Source: Calonectria ilicicola (taxonomy: Eukaryota > Ascomycota > Sordariomycetes > Hypocreales > Nectriaceae). From it: a stretch of DNA of 64,000 nucleotides. Made by a program: the position numbers and the translations under genes. Numbering within the stretch: position 1 is the first letter of the stretch; each line of letters begins with the position of its first letter. Below, in pieces: positions 34,101 through 45,650 of this stretch. A model generated the notes under the pieces. The model was not told the origin of the DNA and made no database searches. It saw only the letters and a list, made by a program, of their open reading frames with translations. The stretch covers positions 620,001 to 684,000 of the forward strand of contig CP085830.1 of the NCBI GenBank assembly GCA_020809705.1, written 5' to 3'.

Positions 34101-35926
34101 GGAATATCATCAAGAACCTGGTCGATGTCGCTTTTGCTATAACAATTGTGCAATTCTTTGAGTACCAGAGCCGTCCACACGAAGGATCCTCTTGATTTGT
34201 CAAGGATCTTTTCCTTCAGCAATGTGCGCTCATGGGACTCCACCACGAATAAAGATTTTATTCCGTTATCGATAACTAACCCCATGTCCGACAGAGTGTC
34301 AGCCGGTGAGACGGAAATGGTCCAAGCCAGTCGCGGTGGGAGAGCTGAAATGCTTCGATCTAGCTCGGTTGCATCTCTACTGGTAAAAAGCAACTTGATT
34401 CCTTTTGCGGTGTCAAGCTTGGGTAGAATAAGAGTGAAAAAGTCAAACGAGTTAATGCATTCGTCTACTGCATCGATGACCCAATACTGTTCCGATATGC
34501 TTTCGCTGAAAATTCCATCCACAAAGAGAATTCTCCAAAGACTGCGTATATCCAGCCTCTCCAACGAAATATCATCCTCCTTGGCTCTCAAAATAGCATC
34601 TTGAATCTCAAGACTTGAGCAAGCCATTTGGAAAGCCAAGGTTCGCAAACACGTACTAAGATCAGATTTTCCTTCGTCCCCATGCTTAAAAAAGAAGTAA
34701 CTGCAAACATTTTCAGACTCTTGTAGCTGGTCAATGGCGTAACCAGCAAGGACGGATTTCCCACACGCAGGATTTCCCTTGATACAAAGTATTTTGCCAT
34801 TATTTTCCTCACCCTCGAGCCATTCAATATGAGCCCTATTTTCTGTTATCCACTGACATGATCCCTTTATGCGAGTGTCTCTGAGTGTGATGAGGTCGTC
34901 CTTGAACCCGTCTGAAAGTAGCCCAAGATATCTCTTTATCTCTTTGATTTGAGAACTCTTTTTTGGATGCGCAAGAGCACTGGTAAGATTTCTCAAAGTG
35001 GAAGCAAGAGCATTCCGTATGATGAGATAATTTGGGTCTGATGATGAGTCAAACTTGCAAATCGTTCGATGGTCGGCACTCATGGGCATTTGCTTCTCCC
35101 CGCGATATCCTAATATGGCGGATTCAGGGTCAACAATGAGAGAACTGAAATGTTTCAAATTCTGTGTTTCATAGAAAGACCAAAGTTCAATCCTTTCCGA
35201 TACATGTCGAAATTCGTCATTGATGACCTGAAGAGCAGTCGAATTTGGCTCTAAATCGCCCACGTAGGGCCGGTCATAGGCGACAGCCTTTAGGATATTT
35301 TTCAACAATTTTGCCGAGTCGGCACCACGATGAGGTGTTGCCAAAAAATAGATTGCTGCTATTCAATTGCAAAGCTCTTTATACGCGTCATCTTGCTTTG
35401 CTAGAATGCATGCTTTCTTTATTATCAGACCTCCCATGCTATGCCCAAGAAAAATAAGACGAGTCCTGGAGTTTGCAAGCTGTGGCGAAGTGCTCAGCTC
35501 GCCAAGGAATGATTTTCCAATGTGATGAATGTTGAGACAATCTTCCTTGCCCTTTCGATAATCCGAGGCATAGCCGTAACTGTAAATTCTAATGTCTACA
35601 AACTCTGGATCCTGAGGGAGCCAGTCTTGCGGCCAGAAACTGGACGCGATGGATGATTTACCCCATGTCTTTTTTGAGTCACCTCCCAGCCCATGAACAA
35701 ATATCAACTCGACTTTTGCATTTGCTGGTGAGTGGATCAATGTTAATCCAAGAGGCCCCTTGGGCGCTTTTGTAGAATCTCCAGTATCCTTCAGCCTCCG
35801 AGATGCGGAACGCGCAAGAGAAAAGGAACTCCGCAGGCTGAAAGACAACTGGCGGTTGGCTGAGGATTCGCCTTTGGAGGCGCCATCATCAGTGCGCCGT
35901 GTTCTCCGAAAGAACTATTTTGACAT
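31154..35926 (-). pseudogene. alpha/beta-hydrolase - NACHT - WD40 NLR-like gene with five in-frame stops
   Basis: One reading frame of 1591 codons runs from the ATG at 35926 to a stop at 31154 without any frameshift or intron, but contains five stops: TAG 35917-35915, TGA 35365-35363, TGA 33034-33032, TAG 32443-32441 and TAA 32290-32288. Domain order is clear. An esterase/lipase-like domain (ELIFVHGLGGDSKKTW, nucleophile elbow LGHSMGGLI) is followed by ATPHRGA and then NACHT (Walker A ILCIKGNPACGKSVLAGY, Walker B WVIDAVDEC). A long helical region and beta-propeller-like repeats follow. The third stop replaces the tryptophan of a WD40 repeat (TKI-stop-DITSGQTL), so a TGG-to-TGA change is very likely. 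The others fit CAG, CGA, CAG and CAA precursors. Such receptors act in fungal non-self recognition. It is a nonsense-riddled allele unless stops are edited or read through. Confidence 0.82.
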
Positions 35927-37340
35927 TAGTGAGGTGGAAATTCACAATGGAGCATGCATATCACCATGGCAGCCCTCAGTATTTGGGGACAGGGGGTCTG
36001 AAGATGGGACTATAGTCCAGCTTCATACGCGAGACTTGATGCGCAACGCGAATTCAAACGCATTTTTCGAGGGACTTTAGTGAAAATGCGTGACCTGCTC
36101 TTGCGCTCCAGCCAATCGAGCGACTTGGGTGAGCTGGGTGAGCTCCACTCGCACTAGCTCACCCTGGACAAAAAAGAAACAAAGGGAAAAGAAAACAAAT
36201 AAAAATTATGTAGAAAATACAGACAATGACCTTCGTCCTCATGCTTAACCTTTGACACTGGTCAAGATTACTTGCACGGGTTCCTGAACGTTATTTCCTG
36301 CTGCAACTTACGTGTCCTGACACCATAAATACGCATCTTGCCATCATCTTTTGATCTGACGCCACAATTCCATGCCCATACTATTCTGGGGGTGGCCACT
36401 TTGTCATTATCCTCACCTCTCCATTCCTTGGATCGCTGGGTCGCGTAGGGCGGTTTTTTTTCGTGGTCTGCTCTGGGGTATACTTGAACAGCATCAAAAC
36501 TGCCATAAATCCCTCTGCTCTTCTTCCGTACAATGCAACAGGTGGTTATTACTGGTTTTTATAAATTTAGCCCATGAGCTTGACAAATTTGCATTTGGTG
36601 TAGTAATCCTGTCGAGGTCACTCGCCATTTCATGTTGGAACCTACGGAGACTAAAACCGTTATTCGTTCAAACGCAAATGCAAGTTTTCTTGAGAGAAAA
36701 ATTTTCAGTTAATGGTATGTGCCATTTTGAGACATTTAATTTCGTAACCTTGGCGAAAATATGCTGGGCTGACGTCGAAATTTGTCTCACCTTTTTCGTT
36801 TCTCAGCGACATCTTGGTGCATGCCAGGTTCAGCACAGTGGGCACGTCAACAGGATTGAAAACAAAGATTTATTCCATTGCGCAAATATGTATCCGAGCA
36901 TCATCAATCGCAGCGGGGCGTAGTGACATTGTGTGAAGTATTCCTTTTATAAAGGTTGTGTAGAGTACGGAGTGTATCCTGCATGTTCGATAGAGGACAC
37001 AGGCTCAGTGTGATCAATAGCTTATATTAACCTAAGACTGACACAAGTATGAGATAATCGGGAAACATTCATAACGAGCGACATCAGTCAAACAGTTTAA
37101 TCCCTGTTATCATGTTTGTAAACCGATTGATATATGACGTTTTGTAAAAAATAATTCTTTAAGGCCAAGCTATACTCTATAAACCATGGATATGCGACTG
37201 TTTCATGTAACTATCCAACATGAACAGCACTGGATTTCGAGTTCATTGCCCTAGTGTTATCACGAACATCCTTTTAGCTATTTACCCCATAGTAGCAAGC
37301 ATAACCACGCAAGTTGAAAAAGGGCAATCCATTTCACTCT

Positions 37341-37379
37341 TTATATATATTTATATATATTTATATATATTTTATATTT
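37341..37379. repeat. tandem AT-rich decamer
   Basis: TTATATATAT is repeated three times exactly, then degenerates to TTTATATTT. A short minisatellite in non-coding DNA. Confidence 0.75.
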
Positions 37380-37550
37380 GTTTTATACTTCTGCAGACTG
37401 ATAAGACAACTATTCGACTTGAAGTTATATGGAGTTATTTGAGGGTTTTAGACTAATATTCAATTAATTCATGCCCTTGTAGGATGTTATCCTTAGAGAA
37501 CCAATTCACTACGCCTTCATTTCCCGCTGTTTTTGGATAGATTAGATAAA

Positions 37551-37590
37551 TTACAGTAGAACTTCGGTTTTATAGAGGTCAAGGATATAA
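37551..37590. mobile_element. possible single terminal repeat of a pogo/Fot-like DNA transposon
   Basis: TACAGTAGAACTTCGGTTTT resembles the ends of fungal pogo/Fot-type elements (TA followed by CAGTAGAACCTCG-like), which insert at TA. No inverted partner was found downstream and no transposase frame follows, so at most this is a relic. From memory only. Confidence 0.22.
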
Positions 37591-38380
37591 TGAATGAGTA
37601 TGCCTAGCGAGCGAGATATTGTCAGCATCGGCCATGGCGGCAGTCAGCCTCAGAGTAAGCGGCGATCAATGCGTCTGACATGCAGTAGCTTGCCCCGCCC
37701 CACGACTCCCCACACAGACACGCAAAAAGATGAAATGAAATTGTCTCTACAAAATAAGCGTATTGAGTTGAATCCGCTTGTTTCAGGCCTGGCGCACTTG
37801 CACGATACTGTCGCGGTACTCTTCGAGACGACGAAGAAGAAGAATTTAACGGGGTTGGGCACATAAAACGACCTCAATTCAACATCATTAATTAAATAAT
37901 ATTGCATCTTTATTTGGTTGACTAACACTCCGCGCGGAGATTTGACCCTTCTCAGACCCTGGCCTAGTTCACTGCGGAGCCCGAGGCACGCCGCAGGGAA
38001 ACTTGTATCCCCTCAGGTGTCCGAAAAATTTCGCTGGTGCATGATGTTGTTACTTGCGAGTTGACCGCCTTTTATAACATCGCCTATTTATCATACCGGA
38101 TCAAAAATGCGCTGAATAATTATTGGCTAATCACTCATTCAGCCGAACGCCACATGCCTAGATGCTATTCGCTTCTGGAAGCAGCTTACGCACCATGCGA
38201 CCGTCACATCAGTCATGCCCCTCCCTCATACACAGCCACCTTGGATCTGATGGCCAATTCCTTAAAAGGTCTTTTTTAAAGCCTTCTCAGAAATTAACTT
38301 CATCTTGGGAGGACAAGTTCTACCTGTCCCCTTGAGGGGTATTATTTACCGACAAAAGTTTTCGCTCAGGAAACGCGACC

Positions 38381-40657
38381 ATGGCCGATTATGACGAGTT
38401 ACGCGATTTGCGGAGCACGGCCTCATTGGGGAGTTCAAGGACCCGTTTAAGCTACTCCGATTTGATAAGCTCGACAACGCGTTTGAGTTATTCCGACTTA
38501 ATAAGCACCACGACTACCCGATATGACGCTGTTCACGACACCGAGACGGCGACGGTGGTGGGAAGTGACTACGAGAAATCTATTTCATCCAAAACTGCCT
38601 TATATAGCCCATATCGAAGGGCTATAGCGTACAGTTGGTGGCGTCGAATGGGTTATTTCAATTTAGTTGCACTTGGCTGTGGCACGTTTATCATATTATT
38701 TTCCTGCGCGTTTCTTATATTTTTCTGGAATGACGCTGAAGCTTCCAAGAGAAGGGTGGAAACCAATTTCTGGAAAGCAATTGTCCGTCAGGGTTGGGCC
38801 ACTCGATATGTTACAATTTGCGCCGCTGCGATACGAGCGTCCATGGGTGTGCAAATCACTTTTGTTGTTTCAGCCCTGGCAGCCGCGATCCTGGAAACAT
38901 CCGGGACAAACTTTCACGATACCGCTGTATTCTCTGTTGGCAGGGTTACATCTAGCCCCTTCAGTCTCCTGCCTGCAGCTTGGAGGAGATCTGCTGCCGG
39001 GGGGATATCCGGGCAAGTGCATTGTTTTATGATTGTTGCAGCATTCATTCTCATACTGGCTTCTACCTTTACCTCAACAATTCTACTTTCAGATTTCAAC
39101 GTGAGAAACGTTGCAGTTCAAAACCTTGCTGGGCTGATAAATATTGGATCGGACCTTTCTAGCGAATACGTCACTGGCGCATCGTACTGGAAATCCAGGC
39201 CATCTGCTAACTGGAGATTCGCAGAGACCAAGTTGGGAAAGCCATTAACTCAAGGCATTTCAGATACTGGCGATACTTATAGAGCATTACTGCCATTTTC
39301 GGATGCAGAGTCGAGAACCTCACTGGAGCGTTACGCAGGACCAGCCATGGTCACAAACTTCAGAACCATCTGTACAAGTCCAACTTTAGATAATCTCCAT
39401 TTTGGATACTCACTGAATTATCGAGGCTCTGAAGAAAGAGCACTTTATTTAAGAGGAAAAGTACATGCAGATCTTGATGGAGTACTAGATACAAAAAAAG
39501 GTGATATGTTGGATTTCGAGTGCCGCATCCAAACCGCCTGGAATACTACAAACTCAAAAGTCTCACCGTTTTCCTTTTGTACATATCCGAACTCGACATT
39601 ACGCAGAGGATCTAGCATGGAAGATCGACTCGCCCACGAACCCTACAAATTCTGGCCAGTCATGCTTTTCAATGCGACCCCCCCGCTTTTCACAGGCCGC
39701 ACACTACTGGATGCTGATAAGACGCCCGAAATTCCTCGCCACCTGCAAAATCTCACAACAAGGAAGAAGGAGCACTGGACAAAAGCTTCGTCAGGCAATC
39801 GAACCGAAGTCCTCAGCGCTACTGTTTGCTTCATCAACAATTCTCCACAAATGTACGACGTTATCATGTCTGGTCATACCATTCCGTCCGAGCCCGCCTT
39901 GAATTGGCGACGCTCGGAGGAGCGAAAAAATTACAAAGAAATTCTAAAACAGCTTGGCATCGGGACTGATGCCGATACCTCTCAAAAGCGCGGCATTCTA
40001 GACCTCAAGATTTTATCTAGACCAATGATGACTTCAGCTTGTGGAAAATCCAAATCTAGCCGAGATGATGTGGTTTGTTCACCCACTCCCCATTCGTTAC
40101 TGGGTCATCTACTTTCGGAGTCATCGGCCTCGGGCGGCTGGAGCTTGAATGACGACGATTTTCTCATCAATGTCCAGTCGAATTGGACCCCACACATGGC
40201 ACATACTTCAATATTTCAGGGCATTATGCAACAAACTCAGAATCCAGCGCTCGCAATCCAATCGTTACTCTTCCGGCTTTATCAGATGGTTTATTATGAT
40301 CAGCTAGATAGCTCCGATGCACCACAATCAGTTATCACAACAAATTCAGTAAACGTTTATATCCCCACACAATGGACAGGGTTGGTGACAGTCGCTGGTT
40401 TAGTCACCCTACATTTCTGTCTTCTCTATACCGCAATTTGTCTTTTTGCTCTTGGAACAAAAGTATCGCTTTTAGGGAATGCCTGGCAGGCGGTTTCACA
40501 AATGGTCTCGCCTCACACCGAAAAGGTGATGGAGATTGCAGATGGAATGAGAGACCAGGATGTAGCAGAATTTACTCAGTCAAATGGTCTCCACGTGGGC
40601 TTGTACGGCATATCAAGGCCGGTTGGTAGGGAGAGAACAATGATTGAGCTGCATTAG
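38381..40657 (+). CDS. four-TM membrane protein of unknown function
   Basis: Single-exon, 758 residues. The ATG at 38381 sits in an ideal ACCATGG context. The N-terminal 70 residues are cytosolic, serine/threonine-rich and contain a direct duplication: TRLSYSDLIS occurs twice, 14 residues apart. Four hydrophobic helices follow: about residues 92-115 (FNLVALGCGTFIILFSCAFL), 150-172 (VQITFVVSALAAAIL), 215-235 (CFMIVAAFILILASTFTSTI) and 670-692 (LVTVAGLVTLHFCLLYTAIC). About 430 residues between the third and fourth helix carry many N-x-S/T sites and cysteines, as expected of an extracellular domain. A short cytosolic tail ends the protein. The layout resembles the fungal membrane proteins often found near HET/NACHT genes, but no family name is supported. 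Confidence 0.72.
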   Translation: MADYDELRDLRSTASLGSSRTRLSYSDLISSTTRLSYSDLISTTTTRYDAVHDTETATVVGSDYEKSISSKTALYSPYRRAIAYSWWRRMGYFNLVALGCGTFIILFSCAFLIFFWNDAEASKRRVETNFWKAIVRQGWATRYVTICAAAIRASMGVQITFVVSALAAAILETSGTNFHDTAVFSVGRVTSSPFSLLPAAWRRSAAGGISGQVHCFMIVAAFILILASTFTSTILLSDFNVRNVAVQNLAGLINIGSDLSSEYVTGASYWKSRPSANWRFAETKLGKPLTQGISDTGDTYRALLPFSDAESRTSLERYAGPAMVTNFRTICTSPTLDNLHFGYSLNYRGSEERALYLRGKVHADLDGVLDTKKGDMLDFECRIQTAWNTTNSKVSPFSFCTYPNSTLRRGSSMEDRLAHEPYKFWPVMLFNATPPLFTGRTLLDADKTPEIPRHLQNLTTRKKEHWTKASSGNRTEVLSATVCFINNSPQMYDVIMSGHTIPSEPALNWRRSEERKNYKEILKQLGIGTDADTSQKRGILDLKILSRPMMTSACGKSKSSRDDVVCSPTPHSLLGHLLSESSASGGWSLNDDDFLINVQSNWTPHMAHTSIFQGIMQQTQNPALAIQSLLFRLYQMVYYDQLDSSDAPQSVITTNSVNVYIPTQWTGLVTVAGLVTLHFCLLYTAICLFALGTKVSLLGNAWQAVSQMVSPHTEKVMEIADGMRDQDVAEFTQSNGLHVGLYGISRPVGRERTMIELH

Positions 40658-41128
40658 GAGACTATGTAAATTAAAAGTAAATAACGTGGTCAATAAGCGA
40701 GTGCCCTAAAAATTTCTACCTTTTCATTTCAAAGAAAGATACAAAGACAGGGTTCTGTTTTAACATCAATATTCCATCTCTTTTGTACTCCACAATTCCC
40801 CCCACCATTTAGTCAGGTCCGTCATGGGCTTGTGTGCCACATGTAAAAAATCAAGCATAGTTCATTCATCATCAACTGTCCGTCCAATCTACATCTTTTT
40901 GACATATTCCCTCACTAGCCCAAATAGGCAGATCGAATACAATTATTTAAATAAGGAACGCAGATATGACATCAAACTGTTTTTCCGAGATTATCGTTTC
41001 GAGGGGTGAGAAAATACAACGTTTTCCCGCGTGTTCACGAATTGAGGAACATAGTAATCTCTCTGCCTTGCCACTGGGGTGATGTTGTGCAACAGAGGTA
41101 GTGAAAATCCGGCCTCGTCATCTGTACC
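40658..41128. other. intergenic between convergent genes
   Basis: 3' flanks of the membrane-protein gene (+) and the disordered-protein gene (-). AT-rich; nothing recognisable. Confidence 0.45.
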
Positions 41129-42655
41129 CTAGGTCATAATTGTCTCGAAAGAAGTAGCACTATTACGCCAATTATGTGGATTATTCTTGTAAGTACTATG
41201 GTATACGCTGCGATCCATTTGGTAACAGCTTCTAAGCTGTTTAGAGTTTATTCTACTGTTATAAAAAATCCAATTTAAGGCTTCTAAGAATTTTGAATGT
41301 GACCGCGTCCATAGAATGGAATTTTGTGATGAATCGATTTTAATTGTAGGTGAATCTTGAAGTGGACGTTCACAAGGCATGACAGTTGTGTTAACTGTGA
41401 GTGATGTCTTGTGTTGTGGAAGTGCGCGCGGGGGTTGGATTGCTGATTCGGCGCCCCGCGCGCTTGAGGGAGTAGTATTGGACTTGATCACGTTGGGATG
41501 TATTTGTTTCGGTGTTAGATCTGAATTTGTGTTAAACCACGGCTGAAAATAGGATTAGCTTCGCGACGATAAGATGACAGCGGACAGGGTTACCTTACAG
41601 GATGTCCCGTTGACAAAAGGATATGTGGTTGATGGCTTTCTATTCTGTTTCAGGGTGCTTTGATCTTGATTCAACAAGAAAGCATCACATTTCTGATAGT
41701 GAGAGCCTTTGGTAGCGTCCACATTGGGCGGGCTAAAAGACCTCGGACTTCCCATGGTATTGGATCTCATGGGTAGATGAAATTTCATCCTCCGAGTGGT
41801 AAAAGCCGAGCTTTTGGACCTCTTCGGAGACGGACTTTGAGAGGGGTGGAACGGAATGGATGAAAAGGCTTGTTGATACTCTAATCTCCAAGGTTCAGAA
41901 GGGAGCATTTCTGAATGAGTTGACTCTTGGATATGAATCGATTGTCTGCACCAGATTTCTGGCTTTCCTGAAGAGCCACATGATGGCGATCCCTTTGTTG
42001 GTATACCTTCTGGACTCTTGACAGATGATACCAGAGGTTGACACCTTGATTTTGGTTTAGTTGTGTTTCTATCGTAGATAGGTGCGGGGCATTGCACTTA
42101 GCTCTTAGAAGTGAGGTTTGAGAGTCGGTTTGAATATTTGTTTTCAAGCGAAGAACACGCAACAGAATCCTTTAGCCTAAAATATAATTTGAATGGCACT
42201 TTGGGCGTAGGAAAATTTGAATGTTGTGGGGCTATTGGCCCTAAGCATTCTGAATGAGTACCCAGATGAACAAAGTTTTTCGGACTTGAAATATTCGGTG
42301 TCGGCCGACGGATTGCAGAACCACAAGATTTCGATCGCATCTTTTGAGTTTTCGTCGTTCTTCGGATTAGTGTCTCTGCGTCAGGCCGTTCGACATCACC
42401 TCCATCTGTGGTAGTCTGGGGTTTCGAAACATGTCGTGACCGCTCGACAACAGTTCGTCGGATTGAGGTTTCGTTCTCATCCATCGACTTATCATGACTT
42501 GATTGACTTGCAAGTAAACGGTCGTCATTTGCTTCGGTGGCCAAGATCGTCGCAGATGAAGACCGATCAAGATCGTCATCGCGAGAAGGAATGCAGAAAA
42601 GTAAGAAGCACGAGGCCCAAGAGGAATCTTTGCAGCCTTCTCGGTTGCCACACAT
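41129..42655 (-). CDS. serine-rich disordered protein, gene model uncertain
   Basis: Three frame-compatible open stretches (42655-42101, 42097-41594 and 41542-41129) code for a basic, serine/proline/threonine-rich protein without recognised domains. The break at 41543-41593 is a good 51-nt intron (GTAACC...AGCTAATCC...TTTTCAG) and contains the apparent stop at 41555. The TAA at 42100-42098 is less easily explained. Either it is a CAA-to-TAA nonsense change (TSKS-stop-VQCPAP), or it lies in a 92-nt intron with a weak GTGTTC donor and a CGATAG acceptor that also keeps frame. Short motifs such as PSQSPSPKRSKSS suggest a phosphorylated, possibly nuclear protein. The ATG at 42655 heads a short hydrophobic run. 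Function unknown. Confidence 0.45.
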
Positions 42656-44003
42656 GATTAAAGGTGCGTAATGATTATTGTAACGAAAAGAAATGTGATG
42701 ACAGAATGAAACGAGGAGTCAGAATGAGAGGATGTAATAGGCAAGTTGAAGATCAACGGTGTATGGTGAACGTAAGGCGAGAGCTTGCTCAAACCAGATT
42801 GAAAAGAAGTTTGGATGTAAGTATTAAAGTATAATTAGGCAAATACAGAATGAATAAACTGGAAATGCAGGACCAGCCTGCAGAAAGAAAAATCAGGAAG
42901 TACTCGGATGATGTGCACCAACAGTGAGAGGATATTTTTGAAGCAAATACTCTTTAAGGGTATTAAAATAGGTCAGGAATCACTTATGAGAAGAAAGGCT
43001 AACAAGATTTCTCATACCCAACTGACAGATGCAACTGCCCTGTGACAATAATCATAGGGCCGATATCTGCGTCTGCAGTCAAGGTCAGTGGTGGCCGTGC
43101 ACCAAACGCTTAGTGAAAGCGACCGAACAAATTATCAAGGCGCCAACTCGTAGGCTGAGCCATGGTCAACTCGCAAGGGGGTACACACAAAAAACACCGA
43201 GAATTTCGGATTGGTTGGTGCACTCCTCCAGCAAGTGCCACAATCCTTCGGCTTGTGCCGTGGCCGAGCGCGTGAGGCGCACCCTTGAGACCAAGACCTT
43301 GCCCCAGATTTAGACACAAGGGACGAGTATGCCGCGGCTATGACGTTATGAGTCACGCAAAAGTCGATTTTCACGGTTTTGCATGCAAGTCCAGCCCCCT
43401 ATGAAAAAATAGAGGTGATGAGTAGAGCAAATAGCGCTCTCAAGAAGCCTCAAATACTTTTTGTTTTGTAACGTCATTCGTCGATGATAGACTTCATAGG
43501 CGATAAAATCTACAACAAGGTACTTGTGCGGACAGAATATTACTATGTCACCTAGGGGATGATGTTCAAAACGTCCCTGTTACTTCTGTCTGTATTTCTG
43601 AACAAAAAGAAGGAGGAGGAGAAAAGGCCAATGTCGAAATGGTTTAGTCGCCACATTGATGTCTAAAATTAGCATCTGTCAAAGAAACAGGAAAGTGTAG
43701 CCTGGCCTTGCCACCATCTACACAGGCCAAAGCGCTCTGGGGTTGAGCAAGTACAACCACAAACTAAGCTTATGGGGAGAGCTAAACTGGCCCCTGCAGT
43801 AAATCTCACAATCCGGGACTTGGTGGTGTGGCTGACCGCCGTCTCGTCCCGTACCGCCCCGCTCGCCAATGCTCATCACCAATTAGATATTGCATCAAGC
43901 GCTGGACCAACAAACAACGCATGAAAATCCCATTTTGCGAAATACCACGTCAATAAAAATCAATATTGGAAATCTGATCATATTGCCAGAGTCAAATTTC
44001 ATT
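42656..44003. other. intergenic, divergent upstream region
   Basis: Between the disordered-protein gene (-) and the deaminase (+). Overlapping short ORFs at 43029-43374 occur on both strands without motifs. Purine-rich at 42680-42960. No RNA gene seen. Confidence 0.4.
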
Positions 44004-44561
44004 ATGAGTTCGGCATGCAATCCTGTCTTCTTCAAAGTGGGAGACCACGAGGCCTTTATGGAACACGCTATCAAACAGGCGACCAAATCACCCCAAAGCG
44101 GCAACAAGTTTTGTGTCGGCGCTGTTCTTGCCGATGGTGACACGGGTGAAATCCTCTCAACCGGATACTCGTTAGAATTCCCGCCAGATTACAAGGGCGA
44201 TCCAGGTTCGACACATGCTGAGCAATGTTGTTTTATTAAAATTGCCGATAAACACGGCCTCTCTGAAGAACGCATCGGCGAGGTTCTACCACCAAATGCA
44301 GTGCTTTATACCACTATGGAACCCTACAACGAAAGATTGAGTGGCAACATGACCTGCGTGACCAGAATATTGCGACTTCACCGCGCTATTAAGGCCGTCT
44401 ACGTTGGAATTAAGGAGCCGGGCACATTTATTGCGAACAACGAGGGACAGGCAAGACTGGAGGAATATGGCGTTCGGGTCATCTATCCAGCAGTAGAGCA
44501 TTTGCAAGCCCGAATCATGCAAGTTTCCATGGCCGGACATGAGGGCACCGCCACCACCTGA
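44004..44561 (+). CDS. cytidine-deaminase-fold protein (riboflavin-pathway DRAP deaminase-like), zinc ligand altered
   Basis: Single-exon, 185 residues, resembling the fungal diaminohydroxyphosphoribosylamino-pyrimidine deaminase-like family. The catalytic HAE is present (His71-Ala-Glu73 in STHAEQCCF). The partner zinc site normally reads EPC-x2-RLSGN-x2-C in this group; here it reads EPYNERLSGNMTC, so the first zinc cysteine is tyrosine (Tyr108, codon TAC; a TGC-to-TAC change would explain it) while Cys118 remains. With only His71 and Cys118, zinc binding should be weak, and the enzyme may be inactive or use a neighbour such as Asn109. The ATG at 44004 is chosen over an in-frame non-ATG start upstream because the conserved part begins soon after it. 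No intron. The family assignment is from motif memory. Confidence 0.72.
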   Translation: MSSACNPVFFKVGDHEAFMEHAIKQATKSPQSGNKFCVGAVLADGDTGEILSTGYSLEFPPDYKGDPGSTHAEQCCFIKIADKHGLSEERIGEVLPPNAVLYTTMEPYNERLSGNMTCVTRILRLHRAIKAVYVGIKEPGTFIANNEGQARLEEYGVRVIYPAVEHLQARIMQVSMAGHEGTATT

Positions 44562-45276
44562 ATATTTGGCGAGAGGGGTCAATGCGACTGCCAGACTAAG
44601 AAGTAATTCGAATCAGAAATAATTTGACCCCGTCTCCGAGAAGCATCAACTTCAAAGGCTGTATTCGGTGTAGAAACGATATGATCCTTAGTGACCAATC
44701 TAAAACATTGGATCATGTCGATGGCGGTCGGATGCGCGGTTTTTAATGGGGAGGCGGGGTGCTCCACACTAACTCATATGATCCCGTCTGCACCTCAATC
44801 CTTGCATCTTCACGCTTGGGAAATTTGTACGGTGTAATCACCCGCTTCTCAGACAAGTTAAATTCTACCAACAAACCTAATCTTCAATTTAGGGTAGATA
44901 ATACAAATTTAGACCCAAGTGTTTTAAACGGTACATCCCATTTACCCTATTATCGCACTGCCTCCTCTCACAATGTCTCCTGGAAGAATTATCAACAGGG
45001 TGCAAAGTGCTATCCACTAACAAACATGGTGTAAGCTTATACATATACCGTACGGTAGAAAGGGTACAGGCTGCCACTTTGCCATCGCATCTCGCAGGCA
45101 AGAACAATCGGACTGCTCCCTAGCCTAGGTCGAGCTACCTCTCACAGGGGATATCCAACCAAAACACACAAACTCCCCTATACATTTTACATCATTTGTC
45201 GCCACGGTGACAGCCGGTTAGTATATTAAGACGTCCTTCAATTCCGGTTAATTAAATTTCTTTGCGCTGAGAAACC
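44562..45276. other. intergenic, no gene seen
   Basis: 3' flank of the deaminase and DNA before the dispersed repeat. ORFs 44579-44767 (-) and 44759-45034 (+) show no motif. Confidence 0.4.
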
Positions 45277-45650
45277 CTTGAATTCAAGGATCCCTGCAAT
45301 CACCACCCATCTTGGTAAAACGTGTGAGTGACGACTTGATCAAACGCTGTCATCCCTCCGTGAATAATGCATTAAGGCCAACTGCAACCTGTGTGATCCG
45401 TTCGTGTTATCATCAAGCCGACAATACCGGTTACCTGGTCTACTAATAAAGAAAAATCTGTTTAATGTTGATAATAACTTATTAATATAGCAACTACCAT
45501 CCTTTTGTTATTTCTTTATTTTCATTAGCTTAAAAGATTAAATCTAGTAGATATATATATAATATATTAATAAAAAATTTTTTTAAGTTATAAATGGATA
45601 GTTTGTTTGTTTTAGGGTAAGAGCTTAAATTAAATTTGTTTATATACTAG
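45277..45650 (+). repeat. dispersed repeat, copy A (AT-converted)
   Basis: Aligns with 53475-53852 in the same orientation. Shared blocks include AACGCTGTCAT, TTCGTGTTATC, ATACCGGTTACCTGG and TAAATGG. Differences in the 3' half are mostly C-to-T and G-to-A in this copy (for example ACTCTGATTGGCCC there, ATTTTCATTAGCTT here), leaving it very AT-rich. Length and lack of ORF suit a solo LTR or MITE; termini are not certain. Confidence 0.7.

Larger units (their letters stand above)
35927..38380. other. long intergenic stretch
   Basis: No supported gene in 2.4 kb. The plus ORF 36372-36923 (183 codons) is Cys/Trp/Phe-rich without motif or Kozak context and is not called. 37594-37866 is another motif-free ORF next to a transposon-like end at 37551. 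A perfect AT repeat lies at 37341. Confidence 0.4.

Noticed and set aside
36372..36923. 183-codon plus ORF
   Set aside because: No domain, no intron signals, unusual Cys/Trp/Phe-rich composition and no coding-like neighbour; most likely chance.
37341..37379. AT decamer repeat as a replication origin
   Set aside because: Simple AT repeats are common in fungal intergenic DNA and nothing else supports an origin.
41555..41557. Apparent in-frame TAA in the disordered-protein gene
   Set aside because: Falls inside a good 51-nt intron, so not counted as a nonsense mutation.
43029..43374. Overlapping ORFs on both strands
   Set aside because: All short, no motif, mutually exclusive frames.
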